Positions 1 to 5,280 of a stretch of DNA of 5,280 nucleotides are shown here, in pieces. The position numbers and the translations under genes are program-made. A model generated the notes under the pieces. It did not search any database. It saw only the letters and a program-made list of their open reading frames with translations, and had not been told where the DNA came from. The stretch lies in NCBI GenBank assembly GCA_937891125.1, contig CALAEZ010000183.1:1-5280 (forward strand), in the 5' to 3' direction. Source of the stretch: an uncultured Treponema sp. (lineage in GTDB: Bacteria; Spirochaetota; Spirochaetia; Treponematales; Treponemataceae). The number at the start of each line of letters is the position of its first letter. Within the stretch, counting starts at the first letter, position 1.

Positions 1-175
1 CTTTGACGGGGAGCCATTTACTCCTACGGATGAGGATTTTTCTGTTTCACCGGGAGAACACACGGTACGCTTTATCATTGGTGACTACGAGATTACCAAA
101 ACGGTCAGTGCCGTCAATGGTCGCAGCTACACGGTAAACTTTTCGATAGACGCCACTGTTTCTGAATCTGACTAG
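1..175 (+). CDS. C-terminal end of a PEGA-like domain protein (partial)
   Basis: This is an open frame that enters from the left edge (first full codon at 2) and stops at TAG 173-175, giving 57 residues. The visible part contains SPGEHTVRF, then a short beta strand, a turn, and SYTVNFSID near the end. A 'PGEHTV' turn followed by alternating strands is the pattern of PEGA-type domains, which are small beta-rich repeats on extracytoplasmic or membrane-anchored bacterial proteins and are common in spirochaetes. The N-terminus lies outside the window, so signal peptide, other domains and function cannot be judged. The stop codon overlaps the stop of the convergent glycosyltransferase by four bases. 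The reading frame is clear; the family name is tentative and rests on pattern alone. Confidence 0.6.
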   Translation, partial: FDGEPFTPTDEDFSVSPGEHTVRFIIGDYEITKTVSAVNGRSYTVNFSIDATVSESD

Positions 176-1290
176 CGCGCTGCAACCTCTCGCAAAACCG
201 CCGTTGTCATTTCTGCTGTTTTTTCCCAGCTAAAGCGTTTTGTCCACGCAATGCCACCCGCAATCAATCGCTCCCGTTCAGCTTTATCGAGTGCAAGCGT
301 TTCCATTGCCAAAGCAATATCTTCAATGTTGTCAGCATCAAAATACAGCGCATTGTTTCCCGCAATTTCTGGAAGCGCACCACTTTTTGCACACGCAACG
401 GGAACGCCTGTTGCCATAGCCTCAAGCACGGGTAGCCCTACTCCTTCGCCAACAGCAGGAAACAGACAGCCATCACTTCCTGAATACAGCGCAGGAAAAT
501 TTTCGTGGGGAAAAAAACCGGTAATGAAAATGTCAGAAGCGGCATGAGAAGCAAAGGCTGCCTTGTGCACCTCATCGGAATACGGTCCATCGCTTCCTGC
601 AAGTACGAGCCGATGCGGTAAATGTGTTTTGTCCTTAAACAGCGTAAAAGCTTTAATAAGCTCAACATGTTTTTTTGAGCTTGCGTTTAAGCGTGAGGCG
701 TAAATAAAATACGGGCGCTGAATGGCAAAAGGCTTTATATCAACAAGACTCGGTGACAAAAGCTCCTGTGGATAAAACAGCGAATGATTGATTCCATTGT
801 GGATGACAACAATTTTTTCGTTTTTTACGCCGAGCTTTTCTAAATCCTTACGAATGAACTGACTGGGAACGATAACGCGGTCAGCTTTTTTGAGACTCCG
901 CTGTATGCTTACCGAAAGCACCTTTGCTTTATTTTCTGCAAGCAGGTTTGAAACGACATCATTGACGACGGCAACGCCTGGCACACGAAACGAACTTGGC
1001 AGATAATGCGCACCCGCTGCATACAGCACTGCGTCATAGCTTTGTCTGTGTGCAAAGCTGTTAGCAAAACACTTGTGCCAAAAGCGAAGGGGAAAAAGTC
1101 CCTCAACAGACGAAAGCGCCTTATAGGTTAGATTTTGCTCGCTTCCAAAAATGTAGCGGTCGATTTCTGCGCCAAAAAGCTCGTAGGTAATTTCATCGGT
1201 GTTCTGAAAATTGGCAGTAAGAGAAGAAAGATATGAGCCGAGCCCTGAACGGCCATGATTACAGCCAAATGTGTCTATTCCGACTTTCAT
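172..1290 (-). CDS. GT4-type glycosyltransferase (group 1 family)
   Basis: A complete 372-residue protein, a typical length for a GT-B-fold retaining glycosyltransferase of family GT4. The N-terminal half starts with a strand and a glycine-rich loop (GRSGLGSY, residues 13-20), as in the acceptor-binding domain. The C-terminal half carries HNGINHSLFYP (164-174), the donor-site ASRLNASSKKH (198-208) with conserved Arg200 and Lys206/207, and the E-x7-E signature E282-GVGLPVL-E290 followed by AMATGVPV. These residues bind the nucleotide-sugar. No signal peptide or membrane helix is visible, so it probably acts on the cytoplasmic side, perhaps in glycolipid, polysaccharide or protein glycan synthesis. 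Donor and acceptor cannot be told from sequence; family members are often called mannosyltransferases, but I would not assign that. It is divergent from the helicase and convergent with the PEGA-like gene. The ATG at 1288-1290 gives the expected first strand and lies just after a -10 box; no Shine-Dalgarno is present. Confidence 0.9.
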   Translation of the reverse strand: MKVGIDTFGCNHGRSGLGSYLSSLTANFQNTDEITYELFGAEIDRYIFGSEQNLTYKALSSVEGLFPLRFWHKCFANSFAHRQSYDAVLYAAGAHYLPSSFRVPGVAVVNDVVSNLLAENKAKVLSVSIQRSLKKADRVIVPSQFIRKDLEKLGVKNEKIVVIHNGINHSLFYPQELLSPSLVDIKPFAIQRPYFIYASRLNASSKKHVELIKAFTLFKDKTHLPHRLVLAGSDGPYSDEVHKAAFASHAASDIFITGFFPHENFPALYSGSDGCLFPAVGEGVGLPVLEAMATGVPVACAKSGALPEIAGNNALYFDADNIEDIALAMETLALDKAERERLIAGGIAWTKRFSWEKTAEMTTAVLREVAAR

Positions 1291-1298
1291 AATACGTC

Positions 1299-1307
1299 AT
1301 TGTAGCA
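1299..1307 (-). promoter_or_regulatory. Extended -10 promoter of the glycosyltransferase gene
   Basis: Read on the minus strand this is TGCTACAAT, an extended -10 element (TGn plus TACAAT, one mismatch to TATAAT). Eight bases separate it from the ATG at 1290, so transcription should begin at or within a base or two of the start codon. No -35 hexamer is seen at 16-18 bases upstream, and no Shine-Dalgarno lies between box and ATG. It shares the TGCTA core with the other two promoters in this window. Assignment is by motif and position only. Confidence 0.55.
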
Positions 1308-1314
1308 TTTGAAC

Positions 1315-1323
1315 TTTTTTTTT
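1315..1323 (+). repeat. T9 homopolymer between two divergent promoters
   Basis: Nine consecutive T residues lie between the minus-strand -10 box (1299-1304) and the plus-strand -10 hexamer (1326-1331). The last T is also the first base of the extended plus-strand box. Such tracts can slip during replication, and here a length change would alter the spacing upstream of both promoters. No variation can be seen in a single sequence. Confidence 0.5.
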
Positions 1324-1331
1324 GCTATACT
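1323..1331 (+). promoter_or_regulatory. Extended -10 promoter of the helicase gene
   Basis: TGCTATACT is an extended -10 element (TGn plus TATACT, one mismatch to TATAAT). Eight bases separate it from the ATG at 1340, placing the expected start of transcription at about 1338-1340. No convincing -35 is present at normal spacing; TTGAAC at 1309-1314 is too close, with an 11-base spacer. The 11-mer TGCTATACTCT recurs exactly in front of nadE. Confidence 0.65.
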
Positions 1332-1339
1332 CTTTTGCT

Positions 1340-2512
1340 ATGGAACAGAAAACATTTTTTGACGTGTCAGATTCTATTCGTGAGCGCTTACAGGCTCAGG
1401 GCATTACTCAGCCGACTGCCGTACAAGAGCAGGCTATTCCTGTTATTAAAGCAGGCTCCTCCGTTGCATTTCAGAGTGAAACAGGAACAGGAAAAACGTT
1501 TGCGTATCTTATTCCACTGGTGCAGGCGATTGAATCTCTCTCTGATGCTGAAAAAAAAGAAATAAAGCTAGTCATTGTGTCTCCGACGCATGAGCTTGCC
1601 TCCCAGATAAAAACACAGGTTCAGATGATAAGCGACGTAAAAACAGCCCTCCTTATTGGCTCTGCACCCATAAAGCGCCAGCTTGAGCTTTTGAAGGAAA
1701 AGCCTGCTGTCGTCATTGGGGGAGCCTCCCGTTTGCTTGAACTGTATTACTTAAAAAAGCTCAAGCTCGAAGGGGTACAAGCGCTTGTTTTAGATGAAGT
1801 TGACCGACTGCTTTCTCGCGAATTGCGAGATGACACGACCGCGCTTGTTACACTGCTAAAAAAAGCACAGCTCATTGCTAACAGTGCAACAATCACAGAG
1901 AAAACCGTTTCAATTCTTTCATCAAGTCACGAAAGCGAAGTTACTCCACTCTTTTTACCCCCCGAAGATGTGCTCAAAAAGCGCATAACACATGTAGCAC
2001 TCCTTGCCGAACAGCGTGAAAAGATTGACATGCTTCGTAAGCTTCTGCTTGCTGAAAAGCCTACAAAGGCACTCATTTTTACGAGCCGCTTAGATCAGGT
2101 TGCAAACATTACGGTAAAGCTCAAATACCATAACGTTTCCTGCGAAGGGCTGCACGCAAAGCTAAGTAAACAGGAGCGAAAATCAATCATCGACCGCTTT
2201 AGAAGTGGCAAATGCTCCCTGCTTATTACGAGTGATTTAGCTTCACGTGGGTTAGACATTCCCGATGTTACGCATATTATTCAGATGGACATGCCGTCAA
2301 ACGATGACTTTTTTATTCATCGAGCAGGCAGAACGGCTCGCGCTGGCAAAACAGGAACAAATATCGTGATAGGCGATGCGTACGAAATGCGAAAATATGC
2401 CGCACTTGAAAAGCGGCTCGGGCTTACCGTCTACCCAAAAATGCTCTACAAGGGAAAGCTTGTTGCGCCAGAAACCGTTATGCCGCCTGCCGCTCCCATA
2501 GAAACGAACTAA
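1340..2512 (+). CDS. DEAD-box-type ATP-dependent RNA helicase, core-only and divergent
   Basis: A 390-residue superfamily 2 RNA helicase that unwinds or remodels RNA, probably in ribosome assembly or mRNA turnover; the precise target is not deducible. In order: Q motif GITQPTAVQ (21-29), Walker A SETGTGKT (46-53), motif Ia SPTHELASQ (81-89), motif Ib GASRLLEL (128-135), motif II DEVD (152-155), motif III SAT (182-184), motif IV ALIFTSR (244-250), QERKSIIDRFRSG (278-290), motif V TSDLASRGLD (297-306) and motif VI HRAGRTAR (327-334). All ATP-handling residues are present. Oddities are DEVD for DEAD, PTHELA for PTRELA, and GASR for TPGR. There is almost no C-terminal extension, so it lacks an accessory RNA-binding tail. 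The frame can be extended upstream to a TTG at 1322, but ATG 1340 is preferred because the -10 box occupies 1323-1331. nadE follows after 22 bp with its own promoter. Confidence 0.93.
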   Translation: MEQKTFFDVSDSIRERLQAQGITQPTAVQEQAIPVIKAGSSVAFQSETGTGKTFAYLIPLVQAIESLSDAEKKEIKLVIVSPTHELASQIKTQVQMISDVKTALLIGSAPIKRQLELLKEKPAVVIGGASRLLELYYLKKLKLEGVQALVLDEVDRLLSRELRDDTTALVTLLKKAQLIANSATITEKTVSILSSSHESEVTPLFLPPEDVLKKRITHVALLAEQREKIDMLRKLLLAEKPTKALIFTSRLDQVANITVKLKYHNVSCEGLHAKLSKQERKSIIDRFRSGKCSLLITSDLASRGLDIPDVTHIIQMDMPSNDDFFIHRAGRTARAGKTGTNIVIGDAYEMRKYAALEKRLGLTVYPKMLYKGKLVAPETVMPPAAPIETN

Positions 2513-2518
2513 TGCTTG

Positions 2519-2527
2519 TGCTATACT
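2519..2527 (+). promoter_or_regulatory. Extended -10 promoter of nadE
   Basis: TGCTATACT in the 22-bp gap after the helicase stop matches the helicase promoter exactly, including the next two bases (CT). Seven bases separate it from the nadE ATG at 2535, predicting a transcript that starts at or next to the start codon. No -35 match is seen at normal spacing. GAG at 2530-2532 sits only two bases before the ATG and is too close to serve as a Shine-Dalgarno. The placement suggests that nadE is transcribed on its own as well as by read-through from the helicase. Confidence 0.65.
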
Positions 2528-2534
2528 CTGAGCC

Positions 2535-4532
2535 ATGAGTTATGGTTTTTTTCGTGTGGCAGCAGCAAGTCCTGTTGTTACCGTTGCGGACTGCATGGCA
2601 AATGCAGATGCGATTATTGCATTAGCAGAGGAAGCGCAGGATCACGGTGCACAGCTGATTGTATTTCCTGAGCTGTGTATTACCGGCTACACGTGCGGCG
2701 ATTTGTTTGAGCAGCGTACATTACAAGAGGGTGCTCGCAGAGCGCTCCTGCATATTGCAGACGAAACACTTTCCCTTAAGGCGATTATTGCAGTCGGTCT
2801 TCCCCTTTCGTTTCAAGGGGCGTTATACAATGTCTGTGCACTGCTTCATCACGGAAAGATTGTAGCTGTTATCCCCAAAACTTTTATTCCTACCTACAGC
2901 GAATTTTACGAGCGACGGCAGTTTGCGCCTGCACGCGAAGAGCTTTGCTCTGTCTGGCTTGATGAAGAAAATCCTGCCGTTCCCTTTGGAACGGGCATCA
3001 TAATTCAAGACTGCAAAAATCCGCTCTTTGCGCTCGGTGTTGAGCTGTGTGAAGATGTGTGGACGCCGCTTTCCCCGTCTACAGCGCTTGCGCTTTCGGG
3101 AGCTACCGTTATTGCAAACCTCAGCGCCTCAAACGAAATTATCGGGAAATCAAGCTACCGAAGACTGTTAATTGCCTCCCAAAGCGCAAAGCTGTGTGCT
3201 GGCTACGTGTACGCAAATGCTGGTAACGGAGAAAGCACGACCGACATGGTGTTTAGCGCACATAATCTTATTGCAGAAAACGGCAGCATCCTCGCAGAGT
3301 CAGCGCTGTTTTCCCACGGCTGTACGTATGCCGATTTTGACTTAGAGCGTATTGACCAGGAGCGTAAACGCACTACAACGTTCTTCGACAGCGCTGAACG
3401 CTATCGTGCTTTGCACAAGCCGGAGAAGCAAACCTTGGTTATATCGCTTGCACTCGGTACAGACCGCCATTCCTGCGATGAAACGGGCGGAATCTTACGT
3501 ACCATTTCACCAGCGCCGTTTGTGCCAGAACAGGAGCGAGAACGAAGCGAGCGAAGTCGTGCGGTCATCGAGCTGCAGGCGCAGGCACTTACAAAGCGGC
3601 TTTTGCATACCCATGCCAAGGGCGCCGTTATTGGTCTTTCTGGCGGCTTAGACAGCACGCTTGCCCTGCTTGTGACCGTCCGCGCCTTTGCGCTTGCAGG
3701 GCTTCCTGCAGCCACGATTTCTGCCATTACCATGCCGTGCTTTGGCACAACAGGGCGTACTCTTACAAATGCGCGAAAGCTTGCCGCTTGCACGGGGGCT
3801 ACCCTTTCTGAAATTCCTATTGCAGCAAGCGTTCGGCAGCATTTTCAAGACATTGGACAGGACGAAAGCGTGCATGATGTGACCTACGAAAACTGCCAGG
3901 CACGCGAGCGGACGCAGGTGCTGATGGATATTGCGAACAAGGAAAACGGCATTGTGATTGGCACGGGCGATTTAAGCGAGCTTGCGCTTGGCTGGGCGAC
4001 CTACAACGGCGACCACATGAGCATGTACGGCGTGAACGCGTCGATTCCGAAGACGCTGGTGCGCCACTTGGTCAACTGGTTTTCCGATGACGCAGACGAA
4101 AAAAATCAGCACACGCTTGCAAATGTGCTGCGGAATATTTTGAACACGCCGGTAAGCCCTGAGCTGCTTCCCCCCGACGGAAAAAATATCTCGCAAAAGA
4201 CAGAAGACATTGTCGGTCCGTATGAGCTGCACGACTTCTTTTTGTACTATGTGCTTCGCTTTGGCTTTAGCCCCGCAAAAATTTTTTACCTTGCCGAGCA
4301 AGCGTTTATCGCACAGCCTGCCGCGCGCGGAGAAAACGCCGTCTACGACAAGTCGACCATCAAAAAATGGCTCGTGTCGTTCTACAAGCGGTTCTTTGCG
4401 CAGCAGTTTAAGCGCAGCTGCCTTCCCGACGGCGCAAAAGTGGGTACGGTAAACCTAAGCCCGCGCGGAGACTGGCGTATGCCGAGCGACGCAAGCGCGC
4501 ACCTGTGGGTAGCAGAAGCGGAAAAACTATAA
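2535..4532 (+). CDS. nadE: Glutamine-dependent NAD+ synthetase
   Basis: This 665-residue cytoplasmic enzyme converts nicotinic acid adenine dinucleotide to NAD+ using ATP and glutamine, the last step of NAD biosynthesis. Residues 1 to about 290 form a nitrilase-type glutaminase domain. Its triad is visible as Glu46 (FPELCITGY), Lys115 (IPKTFIPTY) and Cys172 (ELCEDVW). A charged linker around 331-345 (PEQERERSERSR) leads into the synthetase domain, which has the PP-loop LSGGLDST (368-375), VIGTGDLSELALGW (474-487) and the conserved NTPVSPELLPP (537-547). Ammonia made at the first site is channelled to the second. The length matches the long bacterial type of the family rather than the short, ammonia-dependent NadE. 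The start at 2535 gives the usual N-terminus, with RVAAASP soon after the Met. The last third (from about 3890) is visibly richer in G+C than the first part, although the protein reads as continuous NadE. The stop TAA overlaps the rlmJ ATG by one base, so the two are probably co-transcribed and translationally coupled. Confidence 0.97.
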   Translation: MSYGFFRVAAASPVVTVADCMANADAIIALAEEAQDHGAQLIVFPELCITGYTCGDLFEQRTLQEGARRALLHIADETLSLKAIIAVGLPLSFQGALYNVCALLHHGKIVAVIPKTFIPTYSEFYERRQFAPAREELCSVWLDEENPAVPFGTGIIIQDCKNPLFALGVELCEDVWTPLSPSTALALSGATVIANLSASNEIIGKSSYRRLLIASQSAKLCAGYVYANAGNGESTTDMVFSAHNLIAENGSILAESALFSHGCTYADFDLERIDQERKRTTTFFDSAERYRALHKPEKQTLVISLALGTDRHSCDETGGILRTISPAPFVPEQERERSERSRAVIELQAQALTKRLLHTHAKGAVIGLSGGLDSTLALLVTVRAFALAGLPAATISAITMPCFGTTGRTLTNARKLAACTGATLSEIPIAASVRQHFQDIGQDESVHDVTYENCQARERTQVLMDIANKENGIVIGTGDLSELALGWATYNGDHMSMYGVNASIPKTLVRHLVNWFSDDADEKNQHTLANVLRNILNTPVSPELLPPDGKNISQKTEDIVGPYELHDFFLYYVLRFGFSPAKIFYLAEQAFIAQPAARGENAVYDKSTIKKWLVSFYKRFFAQQFKRSCLPDGAKVGTVNLSPRGDWRMPSDASAHLWVAEAEKL

Positions 4533-5280
4533 TGCTCTCCTACGAACACATCTACCACGCGGGAAATCACGCGGACATTGTAAAGCATCTTACGCTCACG
4601 CTGATTTTGGAGCGCCTGCGCACCAAGGAAAAGCCGTTCACCGTGTACGACACGCATGCGGGTTTCGGCGTGTATGATTTGACCGACGTACGCGCACAAA
4701 AAACAAATGAAGCGGAAAGCGGCGTGCGAAGGCTGCTTGCGGCAACCATGGCAAATGACGACACAATGCAGCCCGCAAACAGTGACGGCGCAGAGCAGAC
4801 CGCGGAACAGATCACGGTGACTGCATCTTATGTTGCAGATGCGGTGGTTGCATTTACCAACACGTATTCTGTGAAGGAAGCGAAGCTGATTCTGAAGAAG
4901 ACGGTAGCCGGCGGCAAGAACTGGGATGCGGTCAAGAGCCAGATCAAGTTTGAGATTTATGATGATACAAATACTTTGGTCACCACTGTTTTGGGTACGG
5001 CGCTTTCGGCTGACGGAACAGGCTACAGCAAGACTGTGACAGGCCTGACGGTGGGCAAAACCTACACGGTGAAGGAAGTTTGTGATGGCGAGGATACAAA
5101 TTATACCCGCGAGACCAAGGTAAAGGTAGGCACCGGTGCCGAACAGGCGCAGGCAGGTGCTTGCGCTGATGTTGGCGCTCTCAGCCATGTCCTCCAGGGA
5201 AATGCTGGATCCATAGCTCTTTTCGATGTAGACCAATATCTTTTTGATGCGCAGCTCGTCCCGCTGGAAGGCGTTCGTGT
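4532..5280 (+). CDS. rlmJ: RlmJ N-terminal part, running in frame into foreign sequence
   Basis: The frame opens with ATG overlapping the nadE stop (TAATG) and stays open to the window edge, 249 codons. Residues 1 to about 70 match RlmJ (YhiR family), the S-adenosylmethionine-dependent methyltransferase that makes N6-methyladenine at position 2030 (E. coli numbering) of 23S rRNA. Seen are MLSYEHIYHAGNHADIVKH, KPFTVYDTHAGFG (34-46, the cofactor-binding loop) and the Ala-Gln-Lys-Thr-Asn-Glu segment (55-60). Family members are about 280 residues and carry a catalytic D-P-P-Y motif in the second half; none is found here. From about residue 85 the frame becomes a Cna-B-like surface domain, and from residue 204 it is the antisense of an AraC-type gene. 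The true rlmJ is therefore interrupted somewhere between 4740 and 4815. A weak purine stretch (GCGGAAAAA, 4518-4526) could help initiation. The rlmJ identity of the first part is firm; the fused product is doubtful as a real protein. Confidence 0.75.
   Translation, partial: MLSYEHIYHAGNHADIVKHLTLTLILERLRTKEKPFTVYDTHAGFGVYDLTDVRAQKTNEAESGVRRLLAATMANDDTMQPANSDGAEQTAEQITVTASYVADAVVAFTNTYSVKEAKLILKKTVAGGKNWDAVKSQIKFEIYDDTNTLVTTVLGTALSADGTGYSKTVTGLTVGKTYTVKEVCDGEDTNYTRETKVKVGTGAEQAQAGACADVGALSHVLQGNAGSIALFDVDQYLFDAQLVPLEGVR
4787..5140 (+). other. Cna-B-type surface/pilin domain fragment
   Basis: Within the frame begun by rlmJ, this segment encodes the end of one Cna-B-like repeat (VADAVVAFTNTY, 101-112 of the fused frame) and one nearly complete repeat (about 117-200). 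Typical features are AKLILKKTVAGG with the lysine that can form an intramolecular isopeptide bond, the strand IKFEIYDD, and YTVKEV with its conserved glutamate near the end. Such domains form stalks of LPXTG surface proteins and pilins in Gram-positive bacteria. No signal peptide or sorting signal is present, so it is an internal piece. Codon use changes to AAG for lysine and CTG for leucine, unlike the AAA-rich genes to the left. GAEQ appears at 4787-4798 and again at 5135-5146, 116 codons apart, which may be the period of tandem domains in the parent gene. Boundaries are approximate, and the left edge may lie anywhere from 4740 to 4815. Confidence 0.7.
5141..5280 (-). pseudogene. AraC-family transcriptional regulator fragment
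   Basis: Read on the minus strand from the right edge, an open frame gives DELRIKKILVYIEKSYG, then SSISLEDMAESANISAST and CLRLF. This is the start of the C-terminal DNA-binding domain of AraC/XylS regulators: the lead helix, then the first helix-turn-helix with its 'sLedlA..a.iS.s.l.R.F' pattern. The match ends abruptly after Phe at 5141-5143, where the reading passes into the antisense of the Cna-B segment; the second helix-turn-helix is missing. The N-terminal ligand-binding part would lie beyond the window. Its wording resembles regulators from clostridia-like Firmicutes, which is an impression and not a search result. It is a true gene piece in origin but truncated here, probably by joining of unrelated DNA. 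Confidence 0.75.

Noticed and set aside
160..240. A bidirectional intrinsic terminator at the convergent gene ends
   Set aside because: No stem of useful length followed by a T run was found on either strand; the only palindrome is the 4-bp CTAG.
251..547. Plus-strand open frame of 98 codons opposite the glycosyltransferase
   Set aside because: It is antisense to the conserved donor-binding domain, rich in Ser, Ala and Pro, with no promoter or ribosome site of its own.
1322..1339. Six-codon upstream extension of the helicase starting at TTG
   Set aside because: It would place the start within the extended -10 box. ATG 1340 gives the normal distance to the Q motif and the same spacing as nadE.
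3527..3565. Short GAGCGA-like repeats in nadE
   Set aside because: They encode the charged Glu/Arg/Ser linker between the glutaminase and synthetase domains and do not form a repeat array.
3401..3882. Overlapping open frames on both strands within nadE (130, 75 and 64 codons)
   Set aside because: They lie wholly within the nadE synthetase region, have low-complexity Arg/Ser/Cys-rich composition and no initiation signals, and are shadows of G+C-rich codons.
4528..4533. Perfect TATAAT at the nadE/rlmJ overlap
   Set aside because: It overlaps the rlmJ ATG, so a transcript from it would begin inside rlmJ. It has no TGn extension, and the motif follows from the overlapping stop and start codons.
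4382..5236. A long minus-strand open frame of 284 codons opposite nadE, rlmJ and the Cna-B segment
   Set aside because: Only its first 32 codons (5236-5141) look like a real protein, the AraC piece. The rest is the antisense of well-supported plus-strand genes, is rich in Cys, Arg and His, and shows no family pattern.

Overview
The first 4.7 kb look like one bacterial chromosome, most likely a host-associated spirochaete of the Treponema type. This assignment is an inference with moderate confidence. It rests on the PEGA-like protein end, the lack of Shine-Dalgarno sequences before three of the genes, the -10 boxes placed almost on the start codons, and the general codon style (roughly 47-50% G+C, rich in AAA and TTT, higher towards the right). 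No rRNA or other decisive marker is present.

Layout. Positions 1-175 are the last 57 codons of a plus-strand protein with a PEGA-like beta-rich end. It converges on a minus-strand GT4-type glycosyltransferase (172-1290), and the two TAG stops share one CTAG palindrome. A 49-bp divergent promoter region (1291-1339) separates the glycosyltransferase from a plus-strand DEAD-box-type RNA helicase (1340-2512). After 22 bp comes nadE (2535-4532), the two-domain glutamine-dependent NAD+ synthetase. Its stop overlaps by one base the start of rlmJ (4532), the 23S rRNA adenine-N6 methyltransferase. The glycosyltransferase, helicase and nadE each have an extended -10 box (TGCTACAAT or TGCTATACT) that ends only 7-8 bases before the ATG, which suggests leaderless transcripts.

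The right end is a mosaic. The rlmJ frame keeps its family resemblance for only about 70 codons. It then passes in frame into a Cna-B-type surface or pilin domain with different codon use (about 4787-5140). At 5141 the sequence switches to a minus-strand fragment of an AraC-family regulator (5141-5280). Both added pieces resemble Firmicutes genes. The simplest reading is an assembly or library chimera at a contig end, but the frame stays open from 4532 to 5280, so a real rearrangement cannot be excluded from the sequence alone.

Functionally the genes do not form one pathway. They are housekeeping functions (NAD synthesis, RNA remodelling, rRNA methylation) beside a sugar transferase. I see no tRNA, rRNA, CRISPR array, transposase or inverted-repeat element, and no gene-free stretch longer than 50 bases.
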